NCBI GenBank assembly: GCA_030627155.1
Contig: DAOUSP010000008.1
Coordinates: forward strand, 1 to 17,829
Reading direction: 5' to 3'
Source: Candidatus Aminicenantota bacterium
GTDB lineage: Bacteria > Acidobacteriota > Aminicenantia > Aminicenantales > Aminicenantaceae
Length of the DNA stretch: 17,829 nt
The notes under the pieces: model-generated
Databases searched by the model: none
What the model was told of the DNA's origin: nothing
The model's input: the letters and a program-made list of their open reading frames with translations, nothing else
In this document: piece after piece, positions 6,966 through 15,533 of the stretch
Layout: each line of letters begins with the position of its first letter
Position numbering within the stretch: the first letter of the stretch is position 1
Position numbers and translations under genes: made by a program

Positions 6966-9068
6966 ATGGAGATCCATAGATTAAACAGAGAGTTTATTGA
7001 GGCAAATGAACTCATCGGAAAAAGCAAAGTCATAGAAAAAATAAAGACACTTGTTAACAAAGCTGCTCTGGTGAACTACTCTATTCTCATCTCAGGAGAA
7101 ACAGGGGTGGGAAAAGAATTCATGGCTAGAAAAATTCATGAGTTAAGTGATAGAAAGGGTAAACTTTTTATTCCATTAAATTGTGCTAACCTTCCTGAAA
7201 ATTTAGTTGAATCCGAATTGTTTGGTTTTCGAAAATTTGCTTTTACTGATGCGAAAAAAGATAAAGCGGGATTAATAGAAGTTGCTGATGGAGGCACCAT
7301 TTTTTTTGATGAGATACCAGAGCTTACTCTCTATCACCAAGCAAAACTTTTGAGGATAATAGAGACCAAAGAGATAAGAAGATTGGGTGAGACCACACCA
7401 AAAAAGATAGATGTGCGCTTTATATTCGCTACAAACAAGGATTTGAAAGAAGAGATAAAGGAAGGAAAATTCAGAAAAGATCTTTATTACAGGATCAATA
7501 TTTTAGAATTTTATATTCGTCCTTTAAAAGAGAGAAAAGAAGATATTCCATTATTAGTTGAAAATATTTTGAAAGTAGAAAATGCAAAAAATGCAACGGG
7601 TAAGTTAATAAGTCAAAAAGCATTGAGTAAATTACTTCAATACGATTATCCTGGAAACATAAGAGAATTAGAGAATATTATAAAAAGAGCTCTTGTTTTT
7701 TCAGAGGGAAATGTAATTACAGAAGAAGACATTGAATTAAATATTCTTGTAGATAAAGAGAAACAATATATGCCGGAAGAATTGTACAAAAAGATGGTTA
7801 AAGATATCGCCTTGCCTTATTTAGAAATGCTAAGCGAGAAAAGTATTGCCCAGGTGATATCAGAGAATCAAAAAACAGAAAAATTTGATCCAACCCAGTT
7901 TGTTTCTTTTGTAGAAAAAATGTATACATCTGGGTACATTGAGTCTACTAAAGATAAGGGGCCTCAAGCCGAAAAAAATAAGTTAAAAGAAATAATTCGA
8001 AACTATGGTAAATGTATCTGGTACAGCATTACCAGTCAATGTAATCTTTGTTGTCCGTATTGTTATGCCACTGACTCCAGAGGTCAGAAAAAGCGATTTC
8101 CAGATTTTCCATTAGAGCATTCAATAAAAATATTAGATAAATTTAAAGGTAATAATATTAATGAAATTGTAATTACCGGTGGGGAACCTCTTCTTAGTCC
8201 TCATTGGTTCGAAATCGTGAAATATGCTAAAACAATCACTGATGTATCCTTGATTAGTAATGGTCAGCCGATCAACCAAAAGATAGCAAAGCGACTAAAA
8301 TCACTAGAACTAAAAGTTATTGCACTTAGTATTGACGGCACGACAGAGGAAACTCACGACCGAATTAGAGGAAAGGGTACTTTCAAAAAAGCTTTGGCTG
8401 CTGTTCGCAATCTTAAAGAAGCAGGAATAAAACGAATTCATATTTGTGCCACCACAACAAAGTTAAACTTACATGAACTCCCTCAATTTCCATTTTTTGC
8501 AGATAAGTTAGGAGTAACTTTTAATTATAGTTTTTACATGCCTGTAGGAAGAGGCAATATCAACCAACAAAGTCTTTGCTTTTCTTGTGAGGAGTATCTC
8601 CAATTTATGGAAAACGTTCAAAATTTGATGATTCAAAGATATCAGGATAATGAACTACAGACTGCGCGAGAAGCTACTGAGAAAAAATACTATGCTCCCC
8701 CTATTAAAAATATGTGCGGGTTAGGTACTTCAACTTTAGGGATTGAGGCTAATGGTGATATTGTCCCCTGTCATTTATTTTTAGGAAAGGATCTGATTAT
8801 GGGGAACTTACTGCTTCAGCCTTTAGATGAGATTCAAGCCAATTGGAAAAGGAAGAATTTAATTACCGTCGATGATAATCCTTATTGTGCGAAATGTGAT
8901 GTTCGTTATTTTTGCGCTGGAGGATGTTGGGCTCACACATACGCTGTAAACAACAGTTTTATAGGAGAAAACCCTTACTGTGATATATATCGTGCTTATT
9001 TTCAAGATGAGCTCTGGGGATTGGGAGCCAAAGAAAATTTCAGGTTTCGCAAGAACACTTTAGCTTAA
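6966..9068 (+). CDS. Fusion: sigma-54-activator-type AAA+ ATPase + radical SAM/SPASM peptide maturase
   Basis: This 700-residue protein has two enzyme parts. Residues about 10-260 are an NtrC-type AAA+ ATPase: Walker A GETGVGKE (44-51), Walker B Asp115-Glu116, Arg170/Arg176 in FRKDLYYR, and YDYPGNIREL (226-235). It lacks a receiver domain and a C-terminal Fis-type helix-turn-helix. The sigma-54 contact loop GAFTGA is altered to FAFTDA (91-96). Residues about 275-327 (ending FVEKMYTSGYIE) resemble the helical half of a PqqD-like recognition element. Residues about 345-690 are a radical SAM enzyme with Cys359, Cys363 and Cys366, GGEPLL, and a full SPASM domain (Cys584, 602, 641, 644, 650, 654, 672) for two auxiliary iron-sulfur clusters. 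SPASM proteins typically crosslink or modify peptides. GGGGA at 6954-6958 supports the start. It is the first gene of the operon. The domain combination is very unusual to my knowledge; substrate unknown. Confidence 0.93.
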   Translation: MEIHRLNREFIEANELIGKSKVIEKIKTLVNKAALVNYSILISGETGVGKEFMARKIHELSDRKGKLFIPLNCANLPENLVESELFGFRKFAFTDAKKDKAGLIEVADGGTIFFDEIPELTLYHQAKLLRIIETKEIRRLGETTPKKIDVRFIFATNKDLKEEIKEGKFRKDLYYRINILEFYIRPLKERKEDIPLLVENILKVENAKNATGKLISQKALSKLLQYDYPGNIRELENIIKRALVFSEGNVITEEDIELNILVDKEKQYMPEELYKKMVKDIALPYLEMLSEKSIAQVISENQKTEKFDPTQFVSFVEKMYTSGYIESTKDKGPQAEKNKLKEIIRNYGKCIWYSITSQCNLCCPYCYATDSRGQKKRFPDFPLEHSIKILDKFKGNNINEIVITGGEPLLSPHWFEIVKYAKTITDVSLISNGQPINQKIAKRLKSLELKVIALSIDGTTEETHDRIRGKGTFKKALAAVRNLKEAGIKRIHICATTTKLNLHELPQFPFFADKLGVTFNYSFYMPVGRGNINQQSLCFSCEEYLQFMENVQNLMIQRYQDNELQTAREATEKKYYAPPIKNMCGLGTSTLGIEANGDIVPCHLFLGKDLIMGNLLLQPLDEIQANWKRKNLITVDDNPYCAKCDVRYFCAGGCWAHTYAVNNSFIGENPYCDIYRAYFQDELWGLGAKENFRFRKNTLA

Positions 9069-9100
9069 AAATAGATTATGAGAATAGGATATTAGAGAAG

Positions 9101-10537
9101 GTGACTGTCATAAAAATTTTAAAAATCAAGCGTAATTTGGTTGCAAACTATTTTTCTTGCAGATTATTTCCTTTCAGATATTTGAGGATATATTTAACTT
9201 ATATACTGATAATTTCTCTTCTTACAGGATGCGGAAAGCTTAATCGTTCTGATAAATTCTTGATAAAGATTAAAGGAGATGATTTTGGTTTGTCAGTAAT
9301 TGAGTTTTTTGAAAAAGATGGATGTCTTAAATTTAGGAAAAAACTTCAACACCTTAAGGGATTTGTTATTGTTAAAGGTAAATTTTTTAATGAGAATCAT
9401 TTTGAGCTGATTTATTGTAAAGATGAAGAGAAGAACAGTTGCGAGTTTATTAATTATCGAGAGGGAATAGTCTCAATTATTGATCCTTCATTAAATAAGA
9501 TATTGCAATTTCCCTATACTGATCCGCTCATTCCTTCTGCGCTATTAGATAAAAAAATAAAAGAAATCATCAATTCATCTAAGCCAAAAAAAGAGGGAAA
9601 TATGAGCATTCTAAACGAAGTGACAAAAAACATTCAATCTTTAACTTATGAAATCATTCCCTTTGAGAAAAACCCAACATTAGTCCTAGTGAACATTTCA
9701 ATTGATGGCATGGAAATTATAAGTTTATATACTGAAACAGGAGAGAAAATTGAGTCCTTAAGCTCAACTGGAGTTCATACTTTTCGTGCAGGGTTTTCTC
9801 CATATCTGAATATGAACATTTTCGGTAAATCTACATATGGCTATAGGAAAAGAAATGCTATTTCTGAAAATATTGATTTTTGGGGAGCAGTTGAACTAAA
9901 AGTATCCTTTTATAATTTCCCCAAGAATTATGAAGTCTTCTCTGATATGCATCAGAAAGTCATTTCTAGAAACGATTCAGAAATTTCCTTTGTGGTGAAT
10001 AACACAGGAGTAGTTAGGGAAAATAAAGAAATTAACAAAAACGAATATTTGGAGCAGGAATATTTTATTGAATCTGAACATCCTGATATTAAATCGCTTG
10101 TAAATCGATTAATGCAATCTAAACAATCTGATTCTAAAAAATGTCGGGTTATCATGAAATGGCTGCAGAGCAACATTGAAAAAGTTAAGACAGATGAAAT
10201 GTCCGCACTCCAAGTATTAAAACATAAAAAAGGGGATTGTCAGGGGTTTGCTAATCTTGCTGTTGCTATGCTAAGGGCAGTGGGCTTACCTGCTAAAGTA
10301 GTGTATGGAGCTTATCTTACTCCCTCATCTGAGCAACCATTTAGCTTTCATGCTTGGATAGAAGTAAAATTAGATAATTACTGGATAGCCAAGGATCCAA
10401 TCTTGGGTAAGAAAGAAATTGAAATTCATTATATAAAATTCTATGATTCTTCGTTAGAAAATAATCGATATAATTTTAATGAATTAATCAATTATCTTAG
10501 GATTAAAGATTTGGAGATTCTAAGGAGAAAATTATGA
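9101..10537 (+). CDS. Transglutaminase-like (cysteine hydrolase) lipoprotein
   Basis: This 478-residue protein has a late signal peptide, with a hydrophobic stretch ending in the lipobox LLTGC (about residues 40-44); the lipidated form would face the periplasm or outer surface. The C-terminal third is a transglutaminase core: KGDCQGFANL (Cys380), FHAWIEV (His417) and DPILG (Asp432) supply the Cys-His-Asp triad, so it should be catalytically competent. Bacterial members are mostly peptidases or amidases rather than crosslinkers. The middle (about 190-330) looks beta-rich and is not recognised. The GTG at 9101 has only a distant AGGA; a TTG start 25 residues before the lipobox would give a more normal signal peptide. 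It overlaps the next gene by four bases (ATGA). In this context it may cleave or cyclise an exported peptide, or provide immunity (inference). Confidence 0.85.
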   Translation: MTVIKILKIKRNLVANYFSCRLFPFRYLRIYLTYILIISLLTGCGKLNRSDKFLIKIKGDDFGLSVIEFFEKDGCLKFRKKLQHLKGFVIVKGKFFNENHFELIYCKDEEKNSCEFINYREGIVSIIDPSLNKILQFPYTDPLIPSALLDKKIKEIINSSKPKKEGNMSILNEVTKNIQSLTYEIIPFEKNPTLVLVNISIDGMEIISLYTETGEKIESLSSTGVHTFRAGFSPYLNMNIFGKSTYGYRKRNAISENIDFWGAVELKVSFYNFPKNYEVFSDMHQKVISRNDSEISFVVNNTGVVRENKEINKNEYLEQEYFIESEHPDIKSLVNRLMQSKQSDSKKCRVIMKWLQSNIEKVKTDEMSALQVLKHKKGDCQGFANLAVAMLRAVGLPAKVVYGAYLTPSSEQPFSFHAWIEVKLDNYWIAKDPILGKKEIEIHYIKFYDSSLENNRYNFNELINYLRIKDLEILRRKL

Positions 10538-11523
10538 GAAAATACAAATTATTAACTGTTTTTTTGTTTGTAATATTGATAGGGTGCAATTTTGATTTAA
10601 GCAGAAAAAAGGAAAAAAGAAATGAAATCATTAATAATATTCACAAATTTACGCCTGTAGTTTTTTCCGAGAAAACTCCCCTTTTTCAAAAATCGGCCTC
10701 GAATATTCCTTTAATGCCAGTTGTAATTAGGTGGAAGGATCCAGAATTATATATTTTAGATCAAGGCATTAATTCTATAAAAGTATATGATGGAAAGGGG
10801 AAATTCTTACGGTCAATAAGCTCTAAAGGAGCTGGTCCCCATGAATTATTGACACCTTTTGACTTTCATATTGTCAAAAATCAATTATACGTTTCAGATA
10901 ATTTTTTAATTATAGTATTCGATAAAGATGGTTCTTTTAGAGAACATCTCAGACTAAGAATGAGACCCTTTAAGTTTGCAATAAATAACAAATTTATTTG
11001 TTATTGTCCCTGGGGTTTTCAGGATTTTTCGATATACTTCCAGAGTTTACAGCAGGAAGAGAATAACTCACACGGTTTGATTCCCGCTCCAAAGACCAAA
11101 GATATAACAGAGCTCTTCAATAATATGGGCCTTCTAACATCATCAACAAAAACTCAGAGAATTTATTTTTCATTTATATTAGAAGATCGGATGTTTGTAA
11201 TAGACCCCGATGGAAAAGTTATCTTTGAGGTGACCAGAGGATTGCCTAAAATTGTTAAACCAAAAATTAAAAGTAGAAACAAACAAGAAATGATATTGGC
11301 AGAAGCAATAAATTACGATATAGAATATTATGATTCCTCAATCTATCTTCTCAGTGTTTATGGGCAAGGTAAAAATTGTCTATTTCAATTTGATGAAAAC
11401 GGGAAAGCTAAACGAATCCTGGATCATGGAATACCGGGAGCATTTCTTTTCACGGCTGTAGATCATCAGACATTCTTGATTGTTGATAAGAATGATTTTC
11501 AGTTTTATAAGGTAGTTTTTTAA
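10534..11523 (+). CDS. 6-bladed beta-propeller lipoprotein
   Basis: This 329-residue lipoprotein has the signal MRKYKLLTVFLFVILIGC, lipobox Cys18. The mature part is built of repeated beta-strand units with a YILDQG..IKVYDGKGKFL..I pattern, for example LYILDQGINSIKVYDGKGK, then LYVSDNFLIIVFDKDGSF, and later MFVIDPDGKVIFEV and IYLLSVYGQGKNCLFQFDENGK. This is the NHL-like 6-bladed beta-propeller class common in Bacteroidota and Acidobacteriota-related genomes. These proteins lack catalytic residues; roles in ligand binding are assumed. AAGGAG at 10522-10527 and a 4-nt overlap with the transglutaminase lipoprotein gene indicate a coupled pair, probably a surface or periplasmic complex that senses or holds the peptide product (inference). 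Confidence 0.85.
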   Translation: MRKYKLLTVFLFVILIGCNFDLSRKKEKRNEIINNIHKFTPVVFSEKTPLFQKSASNIPLMPVVIRWKDPELYILDQGINSIKVYDGKGKFLRSISSKGAGPHELLTPFDFHIVKNQLYVSDNFLIIVFDKDGSFREHLRLRMRPFKFAINNKFICYCPWGFQDFSIYFQSLQQEENNSHGLIPAPKTKDITELFNNMGLLTSSTKTQRIYFSFILEDRMFVIDPDGKVIFEVTRGLPKIVKPKIKSRNKQEMILAEAINYDIEYYDSSIYLLSVYGQGKNCLFQFDENGKAKRILDHGIPGAFLFTAVDHQTFLIVDKNDFQFYKVVF

Positions 11524-11545
11524 ATAATGATAAGGAGAATTGATT

Positions 11546-12265
11546 TTGAACAAGATCATAGAATTCCTTAATGTTACAAAATGTTACAAAGACAACGTAG
11601 TGGCTGTTAATAATTTGAGTTTTAGTGTCAACAGGGGAGAGATTTTTGGAATTTTAGGTAGAAATGGAGCAGGTAAGACCACAACTATAAAAATTCTCCT
11701 AAACTATATCTTTCCCTCCGATGGAAAAGTTGATTTCGATCGAACTCGGTACCGAATAGCTTATATTCCTGAAGAAAATATTGGAGATAGAAAAGAAAAA
11801 GTTTGGGACTTTCTCTATTATATGGGTCGCTTGATGGGTTTTTATTCTCCTCCAGAACTTAAGAATAAAATAGAACAATTGTTATCCGATTATGAAATTT
11901 TAAATAAGAAAAACAATCAGTTCTCCAAGCTCTCTAAAGGCATGCAACAAAAAGTGAAATGGATTCTTTGTTGTCTTAATGACCCAGATATTCTCATTTT
12001 AGACGAACCTACTAATGGGTTAGATCCTTTATCTAAACGAAAGATGAGAGACTGGTTCCTTCAGATGAAAGAAAAAGGGAAAACATTAATAATCAGTTCT
12101 CATTTGCTCTTTGAGATGGAAAAAGTTTGTGATCGTTTCTTATTGCTTCATAAGGGGAAAAAAATAAATGAAGTTAACATCAATGAACTTCAAGAGAATG
12201 AAACATTAGAAGACTACTTCATACGTATGGTGGGAGAGTCGTATAGTCCTTCGGAAAATAAATGA
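11546..12265 (+). CDS. ABC transporter ATPase subunit (ABC-2/CcmA type)
   Basis: This is the stand-alone nucleotide-binding subunit, 239 residues from the TTG at 11546. Motifs: Walker A GRNGAGKT (38-45), signature LSKGM (129-133), Walker B Asp153-Glu154 followed by PTNGLDP, and H-loop His186 in SSHLL. All residues needed for ATP hydrolysis are present. A TTG at 11540 in the same frame is possible, but AAGGAG at 11532-11537 is only two bases from it and eight from 11546, so I prefer 11546. It overlaps the next gene, a permease, by four bases. It likely energises that permease and also the paralogous permease at 14762, since no second stand-alone ATPase is present. Such transporters often give self-protection against, or export of, modified peptides. 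Confidence 0.92.
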   Translation: MNKIIEFLNVTKCYKDNVVAVNNLSFSVNRGEIFGILGRNGAGKTTTIKILLNYIFPSDGKVDFDRTRYRIAYIPEENIGDRKEKVWDFLYYMGRLMGFYSPPELKNKIEQLLSDYEILNKKNNQFSKLSKGMQQKVKWILCCLNDPDILILDEPTNGLDPLSKRKMRDWFLQMKEKGKTLIISSHLLFEMEKVCDRFLLLHKGKKINEVNINELQENETLEDYFIRMVGESYSPSENK

Positions 12266-13017
12266 TGAAAGCATTTTTAATTATCAGACACGAGGTCTTG
12301 AAATTTTTAAAGGATAAAACAAACTTATTTTACTTGTTAATTGTTATTCTATTGGTGTTTATAAGTTCCCGATTAATTGTGGGGAATTATGTTGAAGGAA
12401 TGGGGACATCCCCAATATTATTACCTTCTCTTGTTATCTATAGATATACTTTTTATGTCGTTTTATCTTATTTTATGATTCATTTAACTAGCCAGTCAAC
12501 CTCATCATTAAGGAGGGAATGGGATTCTCGCAACATTTATTATTCTTTATTGACTGTTCAAAAAAAACATTATTATTTCTTTTCGCATTTGCTTGGGCAA
12601 GTATTAACTCATTTTCTTTTTGTATTGATTAGTTCTTTTGTTATGATATTACTTTACATCCCCACTGGTGTAGTCTTTGGGAATTTCTTGGCGACACCTT
12701 TATTGCTTTTTCCGTTCATTTGCTTCTTAATTTTTCTTGTAAATTATCTCTTTTACAGTGGAATAGAGAAAAATGCTGGTATTGCTGCTTTTATTTTATA
12801 CATAGTTTTTCTGGCTATTTCCATCAAAGGATACAGATATTTAACTTTGTTTCTCCCAGATATAGTTGGAATTCAAAAAGCCATTGTAAGTTTTGCTTTT
12901 GATAGTGAGCTTAATTTTATAAACATCTTGACTGTCAATTACCAGGTTATTGTCTATGCAGGTATTCTGCTCATTCTTATTTACCGTAGAGTAAATAAAA
13001 TGGAGATCCTCATTTAG
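12262..13017 (+). CDS. ABC-2 type permease, first of a paralogous pair
   Basis: This 251-residue, very hydrophobic protein has about six membrane segments. It begins with a cytoplasmic stretch, LIIRHEVLKFLKDKTN, that enters the first helix, a layout typical of ABC-2 permeases. The same opening (RYELRKFLTDKT) and a later segment (NIYYSLLTVQKKHYYF here, SIFYALLVIPKRPVYF there) recur in the permease at 14762-15493, so the two are paralogues and may form a heterodimer. The ATG lies in an ATGATG overlapping the ATPase stop, meaning close coupling. Substrate unknown; peptide export or immunity is likely from context. Confidence 0.85.
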   Translation: MMKAFLIIRHEVLKFLKDKTNLFYLLIVILLVFISSRLIVGNYVEGMGTSPILLPSLVIYRYTFYVVLSYFMIHLTSQSTSSLRREWDSRNIYYSLLTVQKKHYYFFSHLLGQVLTHFLFVLISSFVMILLYIPTGVVFGNFLATPLLLFPFICFLIFLVNYLFYSGIEKNAGIAAFILYIVFLAISIKGYRYLTLFLPDIVGIQKAIVSFAFDSELNFINILTVNYQVIVYAGILLILIYRRVNKMEILI

Positions 13018-13020
13018 AAA

Positions 13021-14769
13021 ATGAAATCCGAAAAAATAAAATCACGCTTCGGGTTTATTTTCAACTACCTTCGTGATCATTGGCGTCTTATTCTCGTATG
13101 CTTTTTGTTATTCTTGCTTTTGACACCATTATCCTTAAGTGGCCCCTGGTTCCTGAAGCTTATAATTGATTTGGGCTTTCAAAAAAAGAATTTTTCCAAC
13201 ATCCTCTATCTTTCAGCTCTTCTATTAGTTATTAGAATTATGACCGCTATCATAGGTTACTTATTGTATTACCGTTTTAATTTACTTGCCCAAAAAATAA
13301 CTATTGAGCTTAGGGAAAGTATTTTTAATCAAGCTCAAAATATTCATATAAATGATTTCAATCAATTAGGAACAGGAAAAATATTTTCATATATACTTAA
13401 AGATGTATCAATTCTTGCTCAAACGATGTCAGTATCGATTTTTAATTTTGTTATTCAAACTTTTATCTTTTTCGCCGTGCTCTTTTCAATGTTTGTCTTA
13501 CAGCCTTTAATGACTTTAATAGTTCTCTTGATTTTCCCATTATATTATCTGCTTTTACATTACTTCAACCCCAAAATCCAAAAAATCAATCATAAGATCA
13601 GGAGTATATACGATTCGTTCTCTACTCACATTCAAGATATGATTAACGGAACCCAAGAAATACGTGCGTTTGGGATTGAAGATATCATCCTGAAGCATTT
13701 CAGAAAATTACAGCAATTTTACTTTGATGCCAATATGAAGAATGCCAAATATATCGCTTCATCCGAGCAATTCTCAGGTCTCATTATTTCCCTTCCAATA
13801 ATATTTATTTTTGTTTATGGAGGATTTCTTTCTCTCAAAGGAAATTTTACCATCGGCTCGCTGATTGCCTTTATCCAGTTCTCTGCAATGCTGTTTTCTC
13901 CAGTCAAACAAGTAGTATCATTAATTGTCAACATTCAGGGAACAATTCCATCATTGGATCGGTTGATTCAGTTTTTTTCTTTTAAGTCTTTTCAACTGGA
14001 TGAGACTAATGGCAAAAGATATATAGAAAAATTGGAGCCTATAACCATCAATCTAAAAAATATTAATTTTAGTTATAATAATAAGCAGGTTCTTTATGGT
14101 TTGAATTTAGAAATTCCTCCCCGACATTCACTCGCCCTTGTAGGCCAGAGTGGAGGTGGGAAAACAACCATAGCCAGGTTGCTTCATAAACTTTATGCTC
14201 CTGAGCAAGGGGAGGTTCTTCTAAATTCGATTCCCATAAATAAAATAAGCAGACAAGAATTGCACCAGCATATCAGTGTAGTTTTACAGGATAATTATTG
14301 GTTTCATGGAAGTATTTTAGAGAATTTTCGTCTAATTCAACAAGATTTAAGTGAACAAGAATTAGAAAAAGTTCTCAGAAAAGTAAATGCATTGGATTTT
14401 GTACAAAAATTGCCTAAAGGTATGCACACTTATATTGAGCGTGGAGGCAAAAATTTTAGTGGTGGACAAATAAAAAGGCTATCCATTGCCAGAGCCCTTT
14501 TACGGGATCCAGAAGTTCTTATCTTCGACGAAATTACCTCTGATTTAGATCCTGAATCAGAAAATGTTATCCAGAATCTCATTCAAACACTCTCAAAGGA
14601 TAAGACCATTATTGTTATTTCACATAGAGAAGACATAGTATCCATTTGTGATTCTGTAGCTTTCCTGAAAAAAGGCTCTATTCACGCTATTGGTAAGCAT
14701 CAAGAACTGCTAACTTATAATCCGGAATATCGAACCCATTTTTTTAAAGAGAAAAGTGTTCATGCGTAA
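13021..14769 (+). CDS. ABC exporter, fused membrane and ATPase domains
   Basis: This 582-residue type I exporter has six hydrophobic segments in residues about 22-310 and a complete ATPase domain: Walker A GQSGGGKT (375-382), Q-loop Gln423, SGGQ (480-483), Walker B Asp503 with catalytic Glu504, and H-loop His535. It should work as a homodimer. No C39 leader peptidase is attached, so any leader cleavage must be done elsewhere. It starts three bases after the upstream permease stop with no strong ribosome binding site, implying translational coupling, and overlaps the next permease. It resembles the exporter at 474-2213 only at family level and has a normal-length helical subdomain. Likely exports the modified peptide (inference). 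Confidence 0.92.
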   Translation: MKSEKIKSRFGFIFNYLRDHWRLILVCFLLFLLLTPLSLSGPWFLKLIIDLGFQKKNFSNILYLSALLLVIRIMTAIIGYLLYYRFNLLAQKITIELRESIFNQAQNIHINDFNQLGTGKIFSYILKDVSILAQTMSVSIFNFVIQTFIFFAVLFSMFVLQPLMTLIVLLIFPLYYLLLHYFNPKIQKINHKIRSIYDSFSTHIQDMINGTQEIRAFGIEDIILKHFRKLQQFYFDANMKNAKYIASSEQFSGLIISLPIIFIFVYGGFLSLKGNFTIGSLIAFIQFSAMLFSPVKQVVSLIVNIQGTIPSLDRLIQFFSFKSFQLDETNGKRYIEKLEPITINLKNINFSYNNKQVLYGLNLEIPPRHSLALVGQSGGGKTTIARLLHKLYAPEQGEVLLNSIPINKISRQELHQHISVVLQDNYWFHGSILENFRLIQQDLSEQELEKVLRKVNALDFVQKLPKGMHTYIERGGKNFSGGQIKRLSIARALLRDPEVLIFDEITSDLDPESENVIQNLIQTLSKDKTIIVISHREDIVSICDSVAFLKKGSIHAIGKHQELLTYNPEYRTHFFKEKSVHA

Positions 14770-15493
14770 TAAGATAGAAATAATGATTAGGTATGAGTTG
14801 AGAAAATTTCTCACTGATAAAACCATTTATTATTATTTGCTGATGATTTTTACGATTATCGTTTTTGGATGGGTATTTGCTGGGCAAATAACCTCTGAGG
14901 TCGATATTTTCAATGGTTTTATGGTAACCATTTTCATTAGTTTTTCCATTGCTCTGCTAACTCTTTTAATCCATTGTAATCAATCAATCAATGATGAACT
15001 TGAAAACGGCAGTATATTTTATGCTTTACTTGTGATACCGAAGCGCCCTGTTTACTTTCTTGGCAAATTGGTGTCTCAGCTTGTTTGCCTGGTTGTCTTT
15101 CATGAAATCATTTTTTTCCTGATGATGCTTGTTGTTGGTTTAGTTGGCTATATCCGCATCAAATTGTTAGTTAGTATTTTTTTATTAATTCCTTTGGTAC
15201 TATTTTATCTGCTTTTAGTGTGGTTTCTCTACTATGTTTGTGGACTGCGAAAAGGAACAGCAATTTTAACCTTCATAATTTATATCATTCAGTTGTTTTC
15301 TTCTTTAGGAGCAGAGAATAATTTCTGGTCCGATACTTATAATATTTTTCATTTCTTGAAAACCATTTTTGATTTTAGTTTATCACAAAACGCCTCGTTT
15401 GAAAGAATGGTACCGCCTTATTTAGTTCTAATATTTGTTTCTACAATTCTCATTTCAGGATTACTCCTGAAATTGAAAAAAAAGGATTTCTAA
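14762..15493 (+). CDS. ABC-2 type permease, second of a paralogous pair
   Basis: This protein of about 243 residues has roughly six membrane segments and the same N-terminal motif (RYELRKFLTDKT) as the permease at 12262. I choose the ATG at 14762; a GTG two codons earlier (14756) is also open. The gene overlaps the exporter stop by eight bases. With one stand-alone ATPase in the operon, this and the first permease probably make one transporter whose subunits are encoded on either side of the exporter gene. Substrate unknown. Confidence 0.85.
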   Translation: MRNKIEIMIRYELRKFLTDKTIYYYLLMIFTIIVFGWVFAGQITSEVDIFNGFMVTIFISFSIALLTLLIHCNQSINDELENGSIFYALLVIPKRPVYFLGKLVSQLVCLVVFHEIIFFLMMLVVGLVGYIRIKLLVSIFLLIPLVLFYLLLVWFLYYVCGLRKGTAILTFIIYIIQLFSSLGAENNFWSDTYNIFHFLKTIFDFSLSQNASFERMVPPYLVLIFVSTILISGLLLKLKKKDF

Positions 15494-15513
15494 TTATGGC
15501 GTTAAAGCTGTGT

Positions 15514-15528
15514 ACTATAGGAAATGTC
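15514..15528. repeat. Fifteen-base match to the IS21 terminal repeat, directly upstream of the YcaO gene
   Basis: ACTATAGGAAATGTC differs at a single base from the IS21 end unit ACTATGGGAAATGTC (5100-5114). It supplies the AGGAAA that serves as ribosome binding site nine bases before the YcaO start. It could be chance in AT-rich sequence or the scar of an excised or decayed IS end. Confidence 0.35.
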
Positions 15529-15533
15529 TATAA

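Noticed and set aside
9952..10176. Minus-strand 74-codon frame within the transglutaminase gene
   Set aside because: Antisense shadow; no start signal or family match.
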